Origin: Trileptium ribeirensis
Taxonomy: Eukaryota; Nematoda; Enoplea; Enoplida; Thoracostomopsidae
Direction: 5' to 3'
Assembly: GCA_030248225.1 (NCBI GenBank)
Contig: JASANE010024981.1
Span: 159,570 to 223,569, forward strand
DNA: 64,000 nt
Shown: positions 1 through 10,474 of the stretch, in pieces
How positions within the stretch are numbered: position 1 is the first letter of the stretch
Layout: each line of letters opens with the position of its first letter
The notes under the pieces: model-generated
Database searches by the model: none
Told to the model about the DNA's origin: nothing
What the model saw: only the letters and a program-made list of their open reading frames with translations
Translations under genes and position numbers: made by a program

Positions 1-2
1 TA

Positions 3-2864
3 GGCGATACAACCGCTGAAAATATTGAAATCCTACGATATACCAGGGTCCCATTCGGTGTCAAGGCGAGCCCATTTCTTTTAGCGGCCACCATTATACA
101 TCATATGAATCGTTTGGACACCGCTAATGCCGCCAAAATAAAGAACAATACGTACATGGACAACGTTTTGGTGTGCGTTGAAAATTACACGGAAGCGATA
201 ACCTTCTACAACGAAGCAAAAGCAGCGTTTGCGGATATTTCAATGAACCTGCGTGAGTGGTATTGTTCGGATTCAACATTTATTGAGCGGTTACCTGTTG
301 CAGATCAGGGAAAAAGTCGTAGCCCATCTGTGTTGGGTTTAAAGTGGAATCCAACGTTGGATGTTTTTTATGGTCCTCAAACCGAACATAAGCTTGCTGT
401 TTCGACGAAAAGAGGTGTTTTGACACATACTGCATCTGTTTTCGATCCGTGTGGTTGGTTCTCTGCAGTCACGGTGAAAGGAAAGCTTTTTCTACAGGAC
501 CTTTGGCGGAAAAAGATGGGTTGGGACCAACTTATGGCTGGTGACCTTTTGAGCCAATGGAGGACTATTGCCAACGACTTGGACGCGCTTAACGCTTTCT
601 TGGTTCCGCGGATGCTGGTGCCATGGTCATTGCATCAATCAGACGACATCCACATCAACTGTTTTTGTGACGCATCTCAGCGTGTTTATGCAACATGCGT
701 ATATATCAGCGCAACGAAAGGCGCGTGCATCAAATCTTCACTAATCTTCGCCAAAGCAAGGCTGGGGCCAATGAAACAAATGACCGTGCCCAAGCTAGAG
801 TTAATGGCCGTAGTCTTAGGTGTTAGGGTGGTTCAATTCGTTGTTCAGCAATTGTTGCTCGATACCAACGTGATAGTTAATCTATGGACAGACTCGAAGT
901 GTGTCCTAGCTTGGATATCTAGTGAAAAAGTGCTGACGTCGTTTGTGGAAAACAGACTTCGTGAAATTCGCGGTGCGGCGGGATTAACCTATCGCTATGT
1001 GCAAACATCCCAAAATCCTGCTGACCTCCCAACTCGCGGTATGTCAGCATCGGCTCTCGAAAATTGTGACTTATGGTGGCATGGTCCAGATTGGATGCAA
1101 AACCTGAGTGCCTACAGATCAAAACTACAGGAAACCACATATCAGGCACAGGTTCCTGGGGTTAGACCTGATGTAGATTTGTCCGAAGGTGTGCTTCTGG
1201 CAAAATCTACTCATGGTAACATTGACCTGGTATTTTGTTTGGAACGCTTTTCTTTATGGAAAACCTTGATTCGGGTCACCTGTTGGGTACTACGATTCAT
1301 TAACCGTTGTCGTCGTACTGTCATCTCTTCGCCATATTTGACGGCTGGGGAACTTCAAGCAGCCAAATTGTTTTGGTTGAAACGTGCGCAAAATGCTGAA
1401 TTGTCTGAACTCTTCCGTAACAAGCCGAGTGGCAAATGGAAGAACCTGATGAAGCAACTCGGAATATATCTGGACCCTCTTGGCGTACTCCGGTGTCATG
1501 GTAGATACCGGTTCTCTGGAAGTATGACATCTTCTACGAGGCATCCTGCTTTATTGCCGTCCTCTGGGAAATACACTGAGCTGCTGGTTCATTATTGTCA
1601 CAATAAAGTTTTCCATGCTGGCGTGAAACAGACTCTGGCAGAGCTTAGAAAGGAATATTGGATCAGCCGAGGGAGGTCAGTGATAAAAAAATTAATTCGC
1701 TCCTGTCTCATTTGCAGAAGGCATTCCGGGGGTCCCTATCGAGTTCCTGAAGAAGCGCCTCTACCCGCCTTCCGTTCCACAACTCACCGGCCATTCGATT
1801 ATGTAGGTTTGGACTACATGGGCCCATTGCATGTAAAATCGGAAGGAGTTGTTGATAGCTGTAAAGTTTGGATTGCACTTTTCACTTGTGCCACTGTGCG
1901 CGCTATTCATTTGGAGGTTGTCGCGTCCTTATCATCATTGGATTTTTTATTGGCTCTGCGCAAATTTGTGGCGTTATATGGTGTTCCGACGATGATAATT
2001 TGCGACAACGCTAAGCAGTTTCATGCAGCCGAGAAAACTCTCAATCGGTTTTTTAAAAACATACCGAATGAACGGGTCATCCAAGACTTTTCGTCAACTA
2101 AAGGCATTTCGTGGAAATATATTGTTGAATGGGCCCCGTGGATGGGGGGTTTTTACGAGCGCTTGGTGTCTTTGGTCAAAATGGCAGTGAAAAAGTCTGT
2201 TGGCTCGTGGACCCTCACTCGGCCCGAATTGCAAACCTTGGTTTATGAAATTAGTGCGGTACTGAACAGCAGACCTCTCCTGTACCAAGAAGACGACCCA
2301 AGTGAACCAATCCTCACACCAGCTCATTTTTTGCTAAAGTCGAAAAGCTTGTTTCCAGAAGTAGAAAGTGAGTGGAATCCGTTGGATCGGCCTGCTTCGA
2401 CAGATATCCTTATTGAGCATTGGAGGGCCGGCCAAGCATTATTGAGACAGTTTTGGGATTCGTGGGTTAAGCATTATTTGCTGTCTCTCCGCGAAACTTG
2501 GAGACAGAACAAAAATCGGAACACTATTGAAATTGCTAAAGTAGGAGACGTTGTGCTGATTAAAAATAATTTGCCTCGTGGTTTGTGGAAGCTTGGAAGA
2601 ATTTCTGAACTTCATTCTTCGTCAGATGGTCTTGTTCGATCAGCTAGCATCAAACTGCCCAATGGTAGTATCATAAAACGTCCGTTAAAACTACTTTTCC
2701 CTATTGAATGTAGTGTACATGACGCCCATGTCATGACGCGCGATTGTGAATCCACTTCATCTGCTTTACCGGATGCTAGCCACACGAATAGTGCCGCTCG
2801 GCAACGCTCAAGTGGGCCAAGAAAAGCTGCGGTCATAGCTCGTCAAAGAATTGCGCAAATTTGA
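3..2864 (+). CDS. BEL/Pao retrotransposon pol, 3' part (RT end, RNase H, integrase, DUF5641-like tail)
   Basis: The frame is open from the window edge; the methionine at 105 is internal. The first 34 codons carry the RT stretch RVPFGVKASPF. The catalytic box follows as YMDN (residues 17-20 from that Met) instead of YxDD. The RNase H region has CDASQ (about 188), KLELMA (about 230), TDSK (about 262) and NPADLPTRG (about 304). An HHCC zinc finger (HYCHNKVFHAG ... CLIC, about 496-535) precedes the integrase core. The DDE residues are in GLDYMGP (about 570), CDNAKQF (about 633) and GGFYERL (about 683). The C-terminus (about 770-868) matches the DUF5641 tail typical of BEL/Pao pol, with VGDVVLIK and LPRGLWKLGRI. 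No stop or frameshift occurs over 919 codons, so this copy is probably young. gag, protease and the 5' LTR lie outside the window. The assignment to BEL/Pao rests on known family motifs and is firm. Confidence 0.93.
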   Translation, partial: GDTTAENIEILRYTRVPFGVKASPFLLAATIIHHMNRLDTANAAKIKNNTYMDNVLVCVENYTEAITFYNEAKAAFADISMNLREWYCSDSTFIERLPVADQGKSRSPSVLGLKWNPTLDVFYGPQTEHKLAVSTKRGVLTHTASVFDPCGWFSAVTVKGKLFLQDLWRKKMGWDQLMAGDLLSQWRTIANDLDALNAFLVPRMLVPWSLHQSDDIHINCFCDASQRVYATCVYISATKGACIKSSLIFAKARLGPMKQMTVPKLELMAVVLGVRVVQFVVQQLLLDTNVIVNLWTDSKCVLAWISSEKVLTSFVENRLREIRGAAGLTYRYVQTSQNPADLPTRGMSASALENCDLWWHGPDWMQNLSAYRSKLQETTYQAQVPGVRPDVDLSEGVLLAKSTHGNIDLVFCLERFSLWKTLIRVTCWVLRFINRCRRTVISSPYLTAGELQAAKLFWLKRAQNAELSELFRNKPSGKWKNLMKQLGIYLDPLGVLRCHGRYRFSGSMTSSTRHPALLPSSGKYTELLVHYCHNKVFHAGVKQTLAELRKEYWISRGRSVIKKLIRSCLICRRHSGGPYRVPEEAPLPAFRSTTHRPFDYVGLDYMGPLHVKSEGVVDSCKVWIALFTCATVRAIHLEVVASLSSLDFLLALRKFVALYGVPTMIICDNAKQFHAAEKTLNRFFKNIPNERVIQDFSSTKGISWKYIVEWAPWMGGFYERLVSLVKMAVKKSVGSWTLTRPELQTLVYEISAVLNSRPLLYQEDDPSEPILTPAHFLLKSKSLFPEVESEWNPLDRPASTDILIEHWRAGQALLRQFWDSWVKHYLLSLRETWRQNKNRNTIEIAKVGDVVLIKNNLPRGLWKLGRISELHSSSDGLVRSASIKLPNGSIIKRPLKLLFPIECSVHDAHVMTRDCESTSSALPDASHTNSAARQRSSGPRKAAVIARQRIAQI

Positions 2865-3102
2865 CGATGGTCTACTTTATCTTTTAAATTATATATGAAA
2901 TAAATATTTAAATATATTGTGTAAATTAACATTGCTTAAATATAAAATAAAGTTGCAAAAATATTAACAACGCTTTGTTTCGATGGTCCACACTTATATC
3001 ATACTTTATTTGTTCCGTGGATCAAAATTTGCTTTTATGGGTAGTATATTCATTTGCAGGAAGTGCTGCGATGTTATATGACTACCAGCTTATTTTTTTT
3101 CA

Positions 3103-4488
3103 GTGCGGATCATGCACATTGTTCACGTTGTGGCGAATCACCCACTGTCGCTGAATCATGCTTTCAATCAGCAGCTGCGATGGGGAGACATAAACGAGTT
3201 CACGTCGCTTCGACAAATATATTATTACATCTTCCTCAAGCATCATAACCATCCGAATGCCGCACGAGAGCTGCTTGAAGAGCCACGGTTCCAATGGCAG
3301 CCAGAGTCCATCCGGCCTTTTGTGGAAAAGGTGGTGCCTAATCCCAATATAAACTTCATTCGGTATACAGATGACATCTACCTAACAATAATTATTCACC
3401 AACTTCAGCAGTCTGGAAATGCATTCAGCGAGTTCCTGGAAGGAGAGTTGTCAAAGGCAGCGAATCCGCGCGAAGTGGAATTCCGCGTATACACGGCAAC
3501 TCACGATTTGGTTATGACATCGGGCTACAAGTACGGGCAGTGGGGCTCTGTATTACCCGGTTTCAACATCCATGCAAAAAACCTTAGTACTGCTGCTAAA
3601 ATAATTATGGGTGACAGTCCGATGGATAATCCGCTGTATCAAGATATCTGCACTAATGTGTCATTCTTTGACCCGGTGGTACATAAGTCCATTCTTATAA
3701 TAAGTGACAGCCAAACTCGCTTTTTTAAGAATATAACAGGTGGTGACGTTGTGCCAGTGAGTGGCGGACGTTTTGGTGACATCGTTAATGTGATAAGATC
3801 TGGTCGATTTAACGTTTCGGATTATAAATGGGTTGTCATCTACGTTGGAACCAACTGCGCCATTAAACAGTCGTATACGTCCGCCCAACGCGAATACGAG
3901 TGGCGTCAATTACGCCAGTTGCTTATCGATGAGGCATCCCGACGCGACAACCCCTCTGTGTTGCTCTGCTGCTCCTTTGACCATCCCTGCAATCCGCGCA
4001 ATGCGGAGTTATGCGCGTTGATTGAGCAGCAGCTGCGAAATTCATCAGTGGTTGTCGTAAGTTGGAGTAACATCGCAAACCCATTTTTGTTGCCGAATGG
4101 GCGAATAAATCCGGATCTTTTTCAAGTGCGTCAGCGGCGATATGCTCAGCAGCGTGAAAAGGAAATCCACATTAACCATAAAGGTTTGCGGGAGCTTTGG
4201 CTAATTTGGTGCCGCTACTTGAATGGTTTGAAATTTATCTCGTATTCACTGAGTGAAGAACCTCGCAGTGTTCTCAAGAACGTGTTTCGCCCTCCGGTTA
4301 CCGACGAATTTGAAGCAGCTTCATCATCCGAAGTCAGTGTTCAAAGCGTTGTCGCGGCTTCTACGGATAGCAAAGGACAGGGTCATCGATCCAATTCGTC
4401 GTCGGATCGCCGTAATGATCGTAGACCTGGTCGGGATGGTGGATGGGTGAACCGAAAGCGAGCTTGTAATTGGCCGGGCCATGGGTGA
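3103..4488 (+). CDS. Third ORF of the BEL/Pao element: novel N-terminal domain plus SGNH hydrolase-like domain
   Basis: Intact ORF of about 458 codons, 240 bp downstream of pol. The frame opens at a GTG at 3103; the first ATG is 3112. Residues 1-130 form a domain I do not recognise (QQLRWGD, IYYY, RPFVEKVVPN). Residues about 195-370 carry SGNH/GDSL-esterase blocks: SDSQ (nucleophile Ser, block I), SGGRFGD (block II Gly), YVGTN (block III) and HINHKGL (block V His). The C-terminus is rich in Ser and Arg (RRNDRRPGRDGG) and could bind nucleic acid. I see no signal peptide or transmembrane segment, so it is not an obvious envelope glycoprotein despite sitting in the env position. A T-rich tract ending in CAG immediately precedes the ORF and looks like a 3' splice site. 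A diverged homologue occupies the same place in the second BEL/Pao element (7555-8711, minus). Motif assignment is by eye; enzymatic activity is inference. Confidence 0.78.
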   Translation: MRIMHIVHVVANHPLSLNHAFNQQLRWGDINEFTSLRQIYYYIFLKHHNHPNAARELLEEPRFQWQPESIRPFVEKVVPNPNINFIRYTDDIYLTIIIHQLQQSGNAFSEFLEGELSKAANPREVEFRVYTATHDLVMTSGYKYGQWGSVLPGFNIHAKNLSTAAKIIMGDSPMDNPLYQDICTNVSFFDPVVHKSILIISDSQTRFFKNITGGDVVPVSGGRFGDIVNVIRSGRFNVSDYKWVVIYVGTNCAIKQSYTSAQREYEWRQLRQLLIDEASRRDNPSVLLCCSFDHPCNPRNAELCALIEQQLRNSSVVVVSWSNIANPFLLPNGRINPDLFQVRQRRYAQQREKEIHINHKGLRELWLIWCRYLNGLKFISYSLSEEPRSVLKNVFRPPVTDEFEAASSSEVSVQSVVAASTDSKGQGHRSNSSSDRRNDRRPGRDGGWVNRKRACNWPGHG

Positions 4489-5678
4489 CGGCATTGCTGG
4501 GTCCACATTTTGGGTTGGGAGTGTTATGATTCGTGAAGACTATGAATATTAGCTATAACATTTGAATATATTGATATGCGTAAAGCTGATGTTGTTGTTC
4601 CTCATTTTGCTTATATTGTTTTTCATTCCTAAAGAAAAGAGTGTTGCGTCAACGTGTTATAATTATTAACAAAAACCCAACAAAGCAAACACTAAGACGT
4701 ACACACAACATACCCGCACACACAACCCCCACCCCCACCAATGTTATATTATCTTTTATGGAACAAATAATCAACAAAAATACATAGAACTAATCGCTCT
4801 ACATCAACCAAAAACATACTCAATTTACCAACACAAAATCAAACAGTAACCTAAACACAATAAATTCAATAAAATACTCCCAATTCTCAAATAATCCCTT
4901 AAAAAAACAGATAATTTTCTTAACCACACACCAATTATAAAAATAACCACACACACCTCCATCATATATTTCAGACGACTACGGATACAAGGTACAGGCC
5001 ATAATATTTCATCATAGTGATGCGCACATCCTCCAAAAAGCGAGCACACATATCTCCCCCCCCCACATTCCGAGCAATCCCCCGGCAACAACAAAGAAAT
5101 GAAAAAATACAAACTCCCCAAAGATGTAAAAAAGGTATACTCAGACGACGACAGCAGCAGCGCACAAAGCAACAACTAACAACCCAGTCAGCTCTTGGGT
5201 AGCAGGAAAAGGAGAACCAACATCGAGAAACGTGAAGAGAGTACATTTCTGGGTCGTATGTATGTGTAAGTGACTGATGTAAAAAAAATAGCTGGCGATC
5301 GAGAGAGAAAAAAAAAAAAAAAGCCACAGAAAAATACAAACACAAAAACACATAGAGTAAAAGATCCCGCGCACATGGTCGTTTTATCAGACGACAGCTT
5401 CAGCAACCGCTAGACACAGTTGCTCCAGATCAGACGACTACGGAAAAAACAGCCATAATATCATCTATACGCAATCTTCACGAAATCGATCACATATCCC
5501 ACCACGTCCGACACACGCAACAACAAAATATATAACAACCCCCAAAACAAATCACACACACAACAGCGCCCAAAAAAACCCACACCCAAAAATACATCCA
5601 AACATATAACATAAAAAACCCCACACAAAAAAAACCAAAAACAAACACAACAAACCCCACACCACCCACCCCAACAAC
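4489..5678. other. Gene-free stretch, A/C-rich and T-poor from about 4672
   Basis: 4489-4670 is ordinary AT-rich sequence and may include the 3' LTR of the first BEL/Pao element, which cannot be delimited because the 5' LTR is outside the window. From about 4672 to 5660 the plus strand is strongly enriched in A and C, with poly-C, poly-A and CA runs. TCAGACGAC occurs four times (near 4971, 5141, 5387 and 5430), two of them followed by TACGGA and, shortly after, GCCATAATAT. This suggests a decayed or badly assembled tandem repeat. ORFs on the minus strand here are low-complexity and not supported. Confidence 0.5.
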
Positions 5679-5981
5679 ATGCCGACAACAATCGAAGTAA
5701 CAGCTTTAAATCATGGTCAGCTTCAGATGTATGTGCCGCAACAAGAAACGTTTCGATCATTCGATGTAACGTGTTCGAATGCCGATATTACGACCGATGG
5801 AACTATCATAGTTGATTTAAACGGGAACAAAGTGCAAGCGCTGTTGGACACCGACGCCAAGGTGTCTTTGATATCAAGCAACCTTATGACATCGATTGTT
5901 GGAACGGGCGACACTTTTTGTGAACCAAGCAAACCCAAAGCAAAAGCAAAGCCAAAGCAAGCCCTTACGATCCGCATCTAG
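5679..5981 (+). pseudogene. Retroelement aspartyl-protease-like fragment with DTD in place of DTG
   Basis: The 100-codon ORF contains TIIVDLNGNKVQALLDTDAK followed by VSLISSNLM. This is the hydrophobic strand and active-site loop of a retroviral-type aspartyl protease (LLDTGAxVSLIS in the family). The active-site glycine is replaced by Asp (DTDA), which should abolish activity. A Lys/Pro-rich tail follows and the frame closes at 5981; plausible protease-like residues continue in another frame toward 6044 (VHLTIANCLFNEIF). I read it as the decayed protease of a different retroelement on the plus strand, just upstream of the unknown ORF at 6044. The host family is not identified. Confidence 0.55.
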
Positions 5982-6043
5982 ACATAAATTGTAATACTGA
6001 ATAATTTAGTCATTTTAATATTAGTGATTTAAACACGGTTCAT

Positions 6044-7316
6044 TTGACTATAGCTAACTGTTTATTCAATGAAATATTTCGACCAGCAGTCGGAACAACA
6101 GAGCTGAGCGATATGATGGACGACGAAATTATACTTCATTATGATGATGACCTGATGAATGTGGCGTTAGAAGCTTTATACAATGCTAACACAACAGACG
6201 ATTACAGTCATCACGTAAATTCGGCAGTTATAGCTATCTGTCACAAGGCGGTCTGCGAAACTGCAGTGGAAGCGGTGGAAATTAGACCGCCGCCGTTAAA
6301 TACTATTATTACGCAGGCTCATGGATTGTTGGAGCCCCTATCATCAATACTACCGCCTGGTGTTACAGAGCAATCGTTAAGGTGGAATCCCGCAATTTAC
6401 CCGAAGGTACGATACACGCCATCCAAGACTGGCGGTAGAAGTGGCGACGCAGATCATCATCCAAAAAGCAAAGGTATTCGGCAGCACGAAAAATGGGGAC
6501 AATGGCGACTCCAAAAAGAACAGCAATGCACGGAAGCTATGGAAAATGTGTCGAGTTGTCAACGTATTGAATCACTCAGTCATGTAGAAGAAGGCTACGG
6601 TTCAACAGTAACTTATAAACCGGTGCGAAATAATGTCGCCGAGCCACCGGAAAAATGTGATGTTGTAGGAAATGATAGCGGAGATGATGTACCGATTATT
6701 GAATTAAAGGGTGCGGACAGTGAAGAAATATGCGAAACGGTTCCAAAGAACATACCATTTGAGTTGATTATCGCCGGCTGCATTGTCGATCCGCGCATAG
6801 TAAGCGAAAGGCTGCGTATTGCGGATATGTCCTTTTATCCACTGCCGACGTTTGGGGAGAATTTAGTTTTGATTCGGCGAAATAAATCAATAAAGCTAGC
6901 GAGTCAATCATCAACTCCGCCTAACTAAATGGTCGTACCTATTCGAAGCGCGGGAATGCAGTCGGTAACGGTATCAGTGTGTTGTTCTCAACCGGTTGCA
7001 ACACATCTTCCGATTTTGGCGCTATCATCTGAGCAGCTCCAGCCGGACATGAGTAATGATAGATGCGCAGCGGGTGCGATTGAAGCGGTCTTATCCTTTG
7101 GTCAGTTCAACACGTCAGAATTAGCTAGTTCAATAGAGAGAGGCAACAATGGTACTTTTCAACCGGATACACAACTATCGTGCAAATGGGCGTCATCGAA
7201 TATCAAATCGCGTAAACTATCTGTGAACTCGCCGCCTGTTGGTTGTCCGTCAGTATCGGAACCAAATCAATCCGATAAAATATCGCTCGCTAACGCAAAA
7301 TCTGTCTGTAATCTAT
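6044..7316 (+). pseudogene. Unrecognised ORF with one in-frame stop, interrupted by a BEL/Pao insertion
   Basis: Two ORFs (6044-6928 and 6929-7333) share one frame and are separated only by a TAA at 6926-6928 that directly abuts an ATG, so they read as one protein of about 425 codons with a single stop. The protein is acidic in its first third (MMDDEI, YDDDLM), has KWGQWRLQKEQQ near residue 150, and becomes Ser/Pro-rich at the end. I recognise no domain. At 7317 the left LTR of a minus-strand BEL/Pao element begins; an open frame of similar Ser-rich character resumes at 10679 beyond the right LTR. The upstream neighbour is a decayed aspartyl protease, so a retroelement polyprotein is the likeliest origin, but this is inference. 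Confidence 0.45.
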
Positions 7317-7531
7317 TGTGGAAAAAACACTAGCAAAGGAGAGATTGATAATCTGCAAATTACTACGTTTATTTTAGCATTAAACCCATTGAACACTAAT
7401 CATCCGACATCACACATATCAACACAAACTTTCTCAGCTAGCTACCCATTTTGATGCAAATCTAGCTACAACAAGAACAATGGTTGTAATTCATGTGTGT
7501 TTCAAAGAAAAATCACATCCTGCTTTCAGCA
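7317..7531 (-). repeat. LTR (3' LTR of the minus-strand BEL/Pao element)
   Basis: 215 bp, similar along its length to 10475-10678. Shared blocks include CACTAGCAAAG, TTTATTTTAGCATTAAACCC, CTCAGCTAGCTACCCATTTT and AATCACATCCTGCTTTC. Its reverse complement begins TGCT and contains AATAAA. It lies 23 bp beyond the end of the third ORF. Confidence 0.75.
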
Positions 7532-7554
7532 CATTCCCGATGAATAGTTTCGAT

Positions 7555-8711
7555 CTAACTAATAATTGTACCAGTATGATTACGCTTGACTGTAAGCCTC
7601 TTTTTCGACAATTTATAAGAAATCATTTTCACTTCTGGCAGTACCTTTGAGCATGCAGCCCACATTTTCCCAAACGCCAACTGATTCAGATGAAACATAT
7701 AGTTATTAAACAATCTACTATCAATAACTGTCCCATCACCAAAGGGAAGTCCCGGACGTCCAAACCAATTCAAACATCTGAATTTTAGTTCCTGATAATT
7801 GCTGCTCGACCCACCTAGAGTGTTCCTCCGCTTTTGGCACAACAGGATTAGGGACAGTGCAACTGACCAAAATCCTAGTATCCAAGAACTTTTCTAAAGC
7901 ATCTATTAAAACCGATGCAATCTGTGCCCATGAATGTGCCCATTTGCTGCGGCTTTTTTGTGCTTCATTAACACCGCAATTCAGTATAACCATAGCAAAT
8001 TCATTTAACCAAACATCCTGCAACTCCAACTCCCTTGCCAATGTCTCAAAGCGACCGCCTGAATAAGAAATTACTTTCCCTCCTTGAACTGATTCCAAGT
8101 GACGGCACTGACTATCTGATAACACTAGCAAAGTGATCCAGTAAGCCGTCGGCATGTCAATGATTTTTCCCTGCATGTGCTTGACCCCAAATCTAGGAAC
8201 CCGATGTCCATCTAAATGCATTTCAAGCAGTATGTCCGGTGTTTAACCATAAATATTGAAACCTGGAAATTGATTTCGGCGTTCAGCTGTATTTTTTTCT
8301 AGCCCACAAGACCAGAGAAACCCTGACCTTGCTTGGCAGTTAACGAAGCGAATTGACCGCTGATTATCGACAGCTTTGATTGTTTCGAGAAAGACCGGTC
8401 GAAACATATTTCTTTATGTTTCATCAAATGCACCATGATGTCTAAGTAAACATCCTTTGAACGAAACAACCATTCGGGAGAAAGTTGGAAACCCTCTTCT
8501 CTAGAAATGTAGCTATTTCAGGACGTTGGTTGTTGCATGATGTATCTGAGAACATGAGGGTGTTGAGTTCGGGCTGATCGAGTTGCAGGAGCATTAAATG
8601 ATAGTACGCCATTTCGATTGATGTCGTCACCGTATCACCAAACTCTAGGGATTGAAAGCGATAGATGCGGGATAACGGGAACTGAGCATTGATAAAGTGA
8701 TACCGAGGCAT
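7555..8711 (-). pseudogene. Decayed third ORF (SGNH hydrolase-like) of the second BEL/Pao element
   Basis: Three frame-shifted pieces align in order with the intact ORF at 3103-4488. Piece one (8711-8442) shares LEFGD against LRWGD, the YY pair, and ATFLEKRVSN against RPFVEKVVPN. A middle piece (about 8440-8240) shares YLDIMVH against YLTIIIH and PGFNIYG against PGFNIHA. Piece three (8221-7736) carries VLSDSQCRHL (block I), YSGGRFE (block II) and LNCGVNE (block III). The last piece (7842-7555) carries MFHLNQLAFGKMW (block V). The same two-domain layout and the same position directly downstream of the DUF5641 part of pol show that the ORF is a regular gene of this retrotransposon lineage. Frameshifts and at least one stop make this copy non-functional. 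Confidence 0.72.
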
Positions 8712-8767
8712 AAGGAAAGCTCAAACAAAATTAAAGACATCATTATATAAACTTTATTGACAGCATT

Positions 8768-9060
8768 TCAAAGTTCGACTGATATCTCTGACTGATTATC
8801 TGTATCGCCGATAGCCTCTTCCGCCTTCTTAGATTGTTCATCAGGTGGTACTTCTATAGGGTAAAGATGGCCAAGTGACCTGTTTATCACTCTACCATTA
8901 ACCGTTCTAACGGCTGCTGAACGAATGTGCACATCCCTACTAAGCTGAAGTTGCATAATTTTTGCTAATTTCCACTGTCCCCTAGGTAACTGTCCTTTAC
9001 AACCACAATAGAGCCTACTGATGGTTCTAATCGGCAAGAACCTCGAGAATTAAACTTTTT
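8768..9060 (-). pseudogene. C-terminal tail of BEL/Pao pol (DUF5641-like)
   Basis: VGSIVVVKD, then after a frameshift KGQLPRGQWKLAKI and a stretch ending HLYPIEVP. These match the VGDVVLIK, LPRGLWKLGRI and LLFPIE motifs of the intact pol at 3-2864. Upstream it joins gag-type sequence directly, so the rest of pol has been deleted. Confidence 0.72.
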
Positions 9061-9974
9061 CGTAGATGTTGTTCTAAATTGTCTCTGACTGAAGTCAGGT
9101 GCACGAATCTCCTCTTTTAACCATTCGCGCAAGTTGGATAGTTCCCACGGATTAGTACCATTTTTAAACAACTAGATCATACATGTTGGTAGCTTGGAAA
9201 GAATAATTGGAGTTAAAATTTGACCAAATGTCTCTTCTGTAAGACCGAGCGCAACGAGGCTTCTGATATGCGTCTCGCGTTCGTCATACGTTTTTGCAAC
9301 TGTTTGATATCGTGATTAGCGGTGGAAAGAGCCAACATTGCTTCAAAATGCGCAAAAATAGCCAATTGAGGATTGCCAAACCTTTCTGTGAGAGCCTCGA
9401 CCGCTTCGGCATAGTTGCCGCTTGTCAGCCTATAGCCGTCTATAAGGCTTCTAACATCACCTAAAAGACAACTTTGAAGATACTTGAGTTTGTCTACTTC
9501 CGCCAGCTGTTCGTTATCCTAGATGGTTGAGCAAAAATAGTCCCAAAACTCTGCCCACTGTAATGGATCTCCCTGAAACTTTGTCATTTCCAACTTCGGC
9601 AACTACTTTCTCACTCAGTGACCCATTTGGCGTTCCACGAGCAACGGGACGTACATCTTGTGCTTGCTGGAGAGCATGGCCTCGGGCACTGAGCTTTGCA
9701 GCTGCTTCTAAAATGTCGTCATCAAGCGTAGCAGCTTGTTCACTTTATACGGTAGCCTCGTGATCATCTGCGATAACTATTAGAATTCCGCCGTTTAGCT
9801 TTGATGTACGTTCCCTATAATCAGTTAATTTCGTGATCACAAGTTGCATTTCCTGAAATTCTTCTGCCGACTCTGTTTTTTCTAACCTTTTGGTCCCGTC
9901 CATTTGTTTCTTTCAATTGAGCACCAGCGCACTGCTTTGACGTTTGAACCTCAAAACTTCTTCGGGAGTTGCCA
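9060..9974 (-). pseudogene. BEL/Pao gag remnant (DUF1759-like)
   Basis: Opens with ATG near 9974 (MATPEEVLRF), with a stop within about 20 codons and frame changes. Further on the minus strand reads LPKLEMTKFQGDPLQWAEFW, then after a stop EVDKLKYLQSCLLGDVRSLI and LTSGNYAEAVEALTERFGNP, the hallmark sequence of the DUF1759 gag domain of BEL/Pao elements. PTIILSKLP-like residues and a WELSNLREWL helix follow before the junction with the pol tail. Confidence 0.75.
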
Positions 9975-10474
9975 TCTATGAACTACTCAGTGCCAACAGA
10001 ATAAATTGTTACCTGTACGCCAGAATTAAAATTTGCTTCAGATAGGTGAAATAAGGCCAACTGTTGACGCCAGCACACAAACTGAGTGGCCAATTGACTA
10101 AAAGTAACTCGAACGATAACTGAGTTTTTAACACCATAATCTGGTACTATTACACGTGGGATGTTACTGAAATGCAAACCAGCCACTGGACCCCGTTTTT
10201 GTTTGAAACTAACAAAAACTTGTTGAACAAAACTAATTTTTGCTCGCTTGAAATTGTGACGTTTCAATCCGGCGTAGAACAAATTCAAAATGACGGCACT
10301 ACTAATCTTTTGATACCGATTAACTTAGATTTCACACCAGGAACTGGTACGAAATTACAGCCGATGGAGTAAATGAGACAGAAAGACGTCGAACAAACTC
10401 GTTAGCAGCTAACAAGATTGTATTCGATAGCTAATTGTTTGCTGGCTGGTAGTTCGGACCGTACTGAAGGAACA

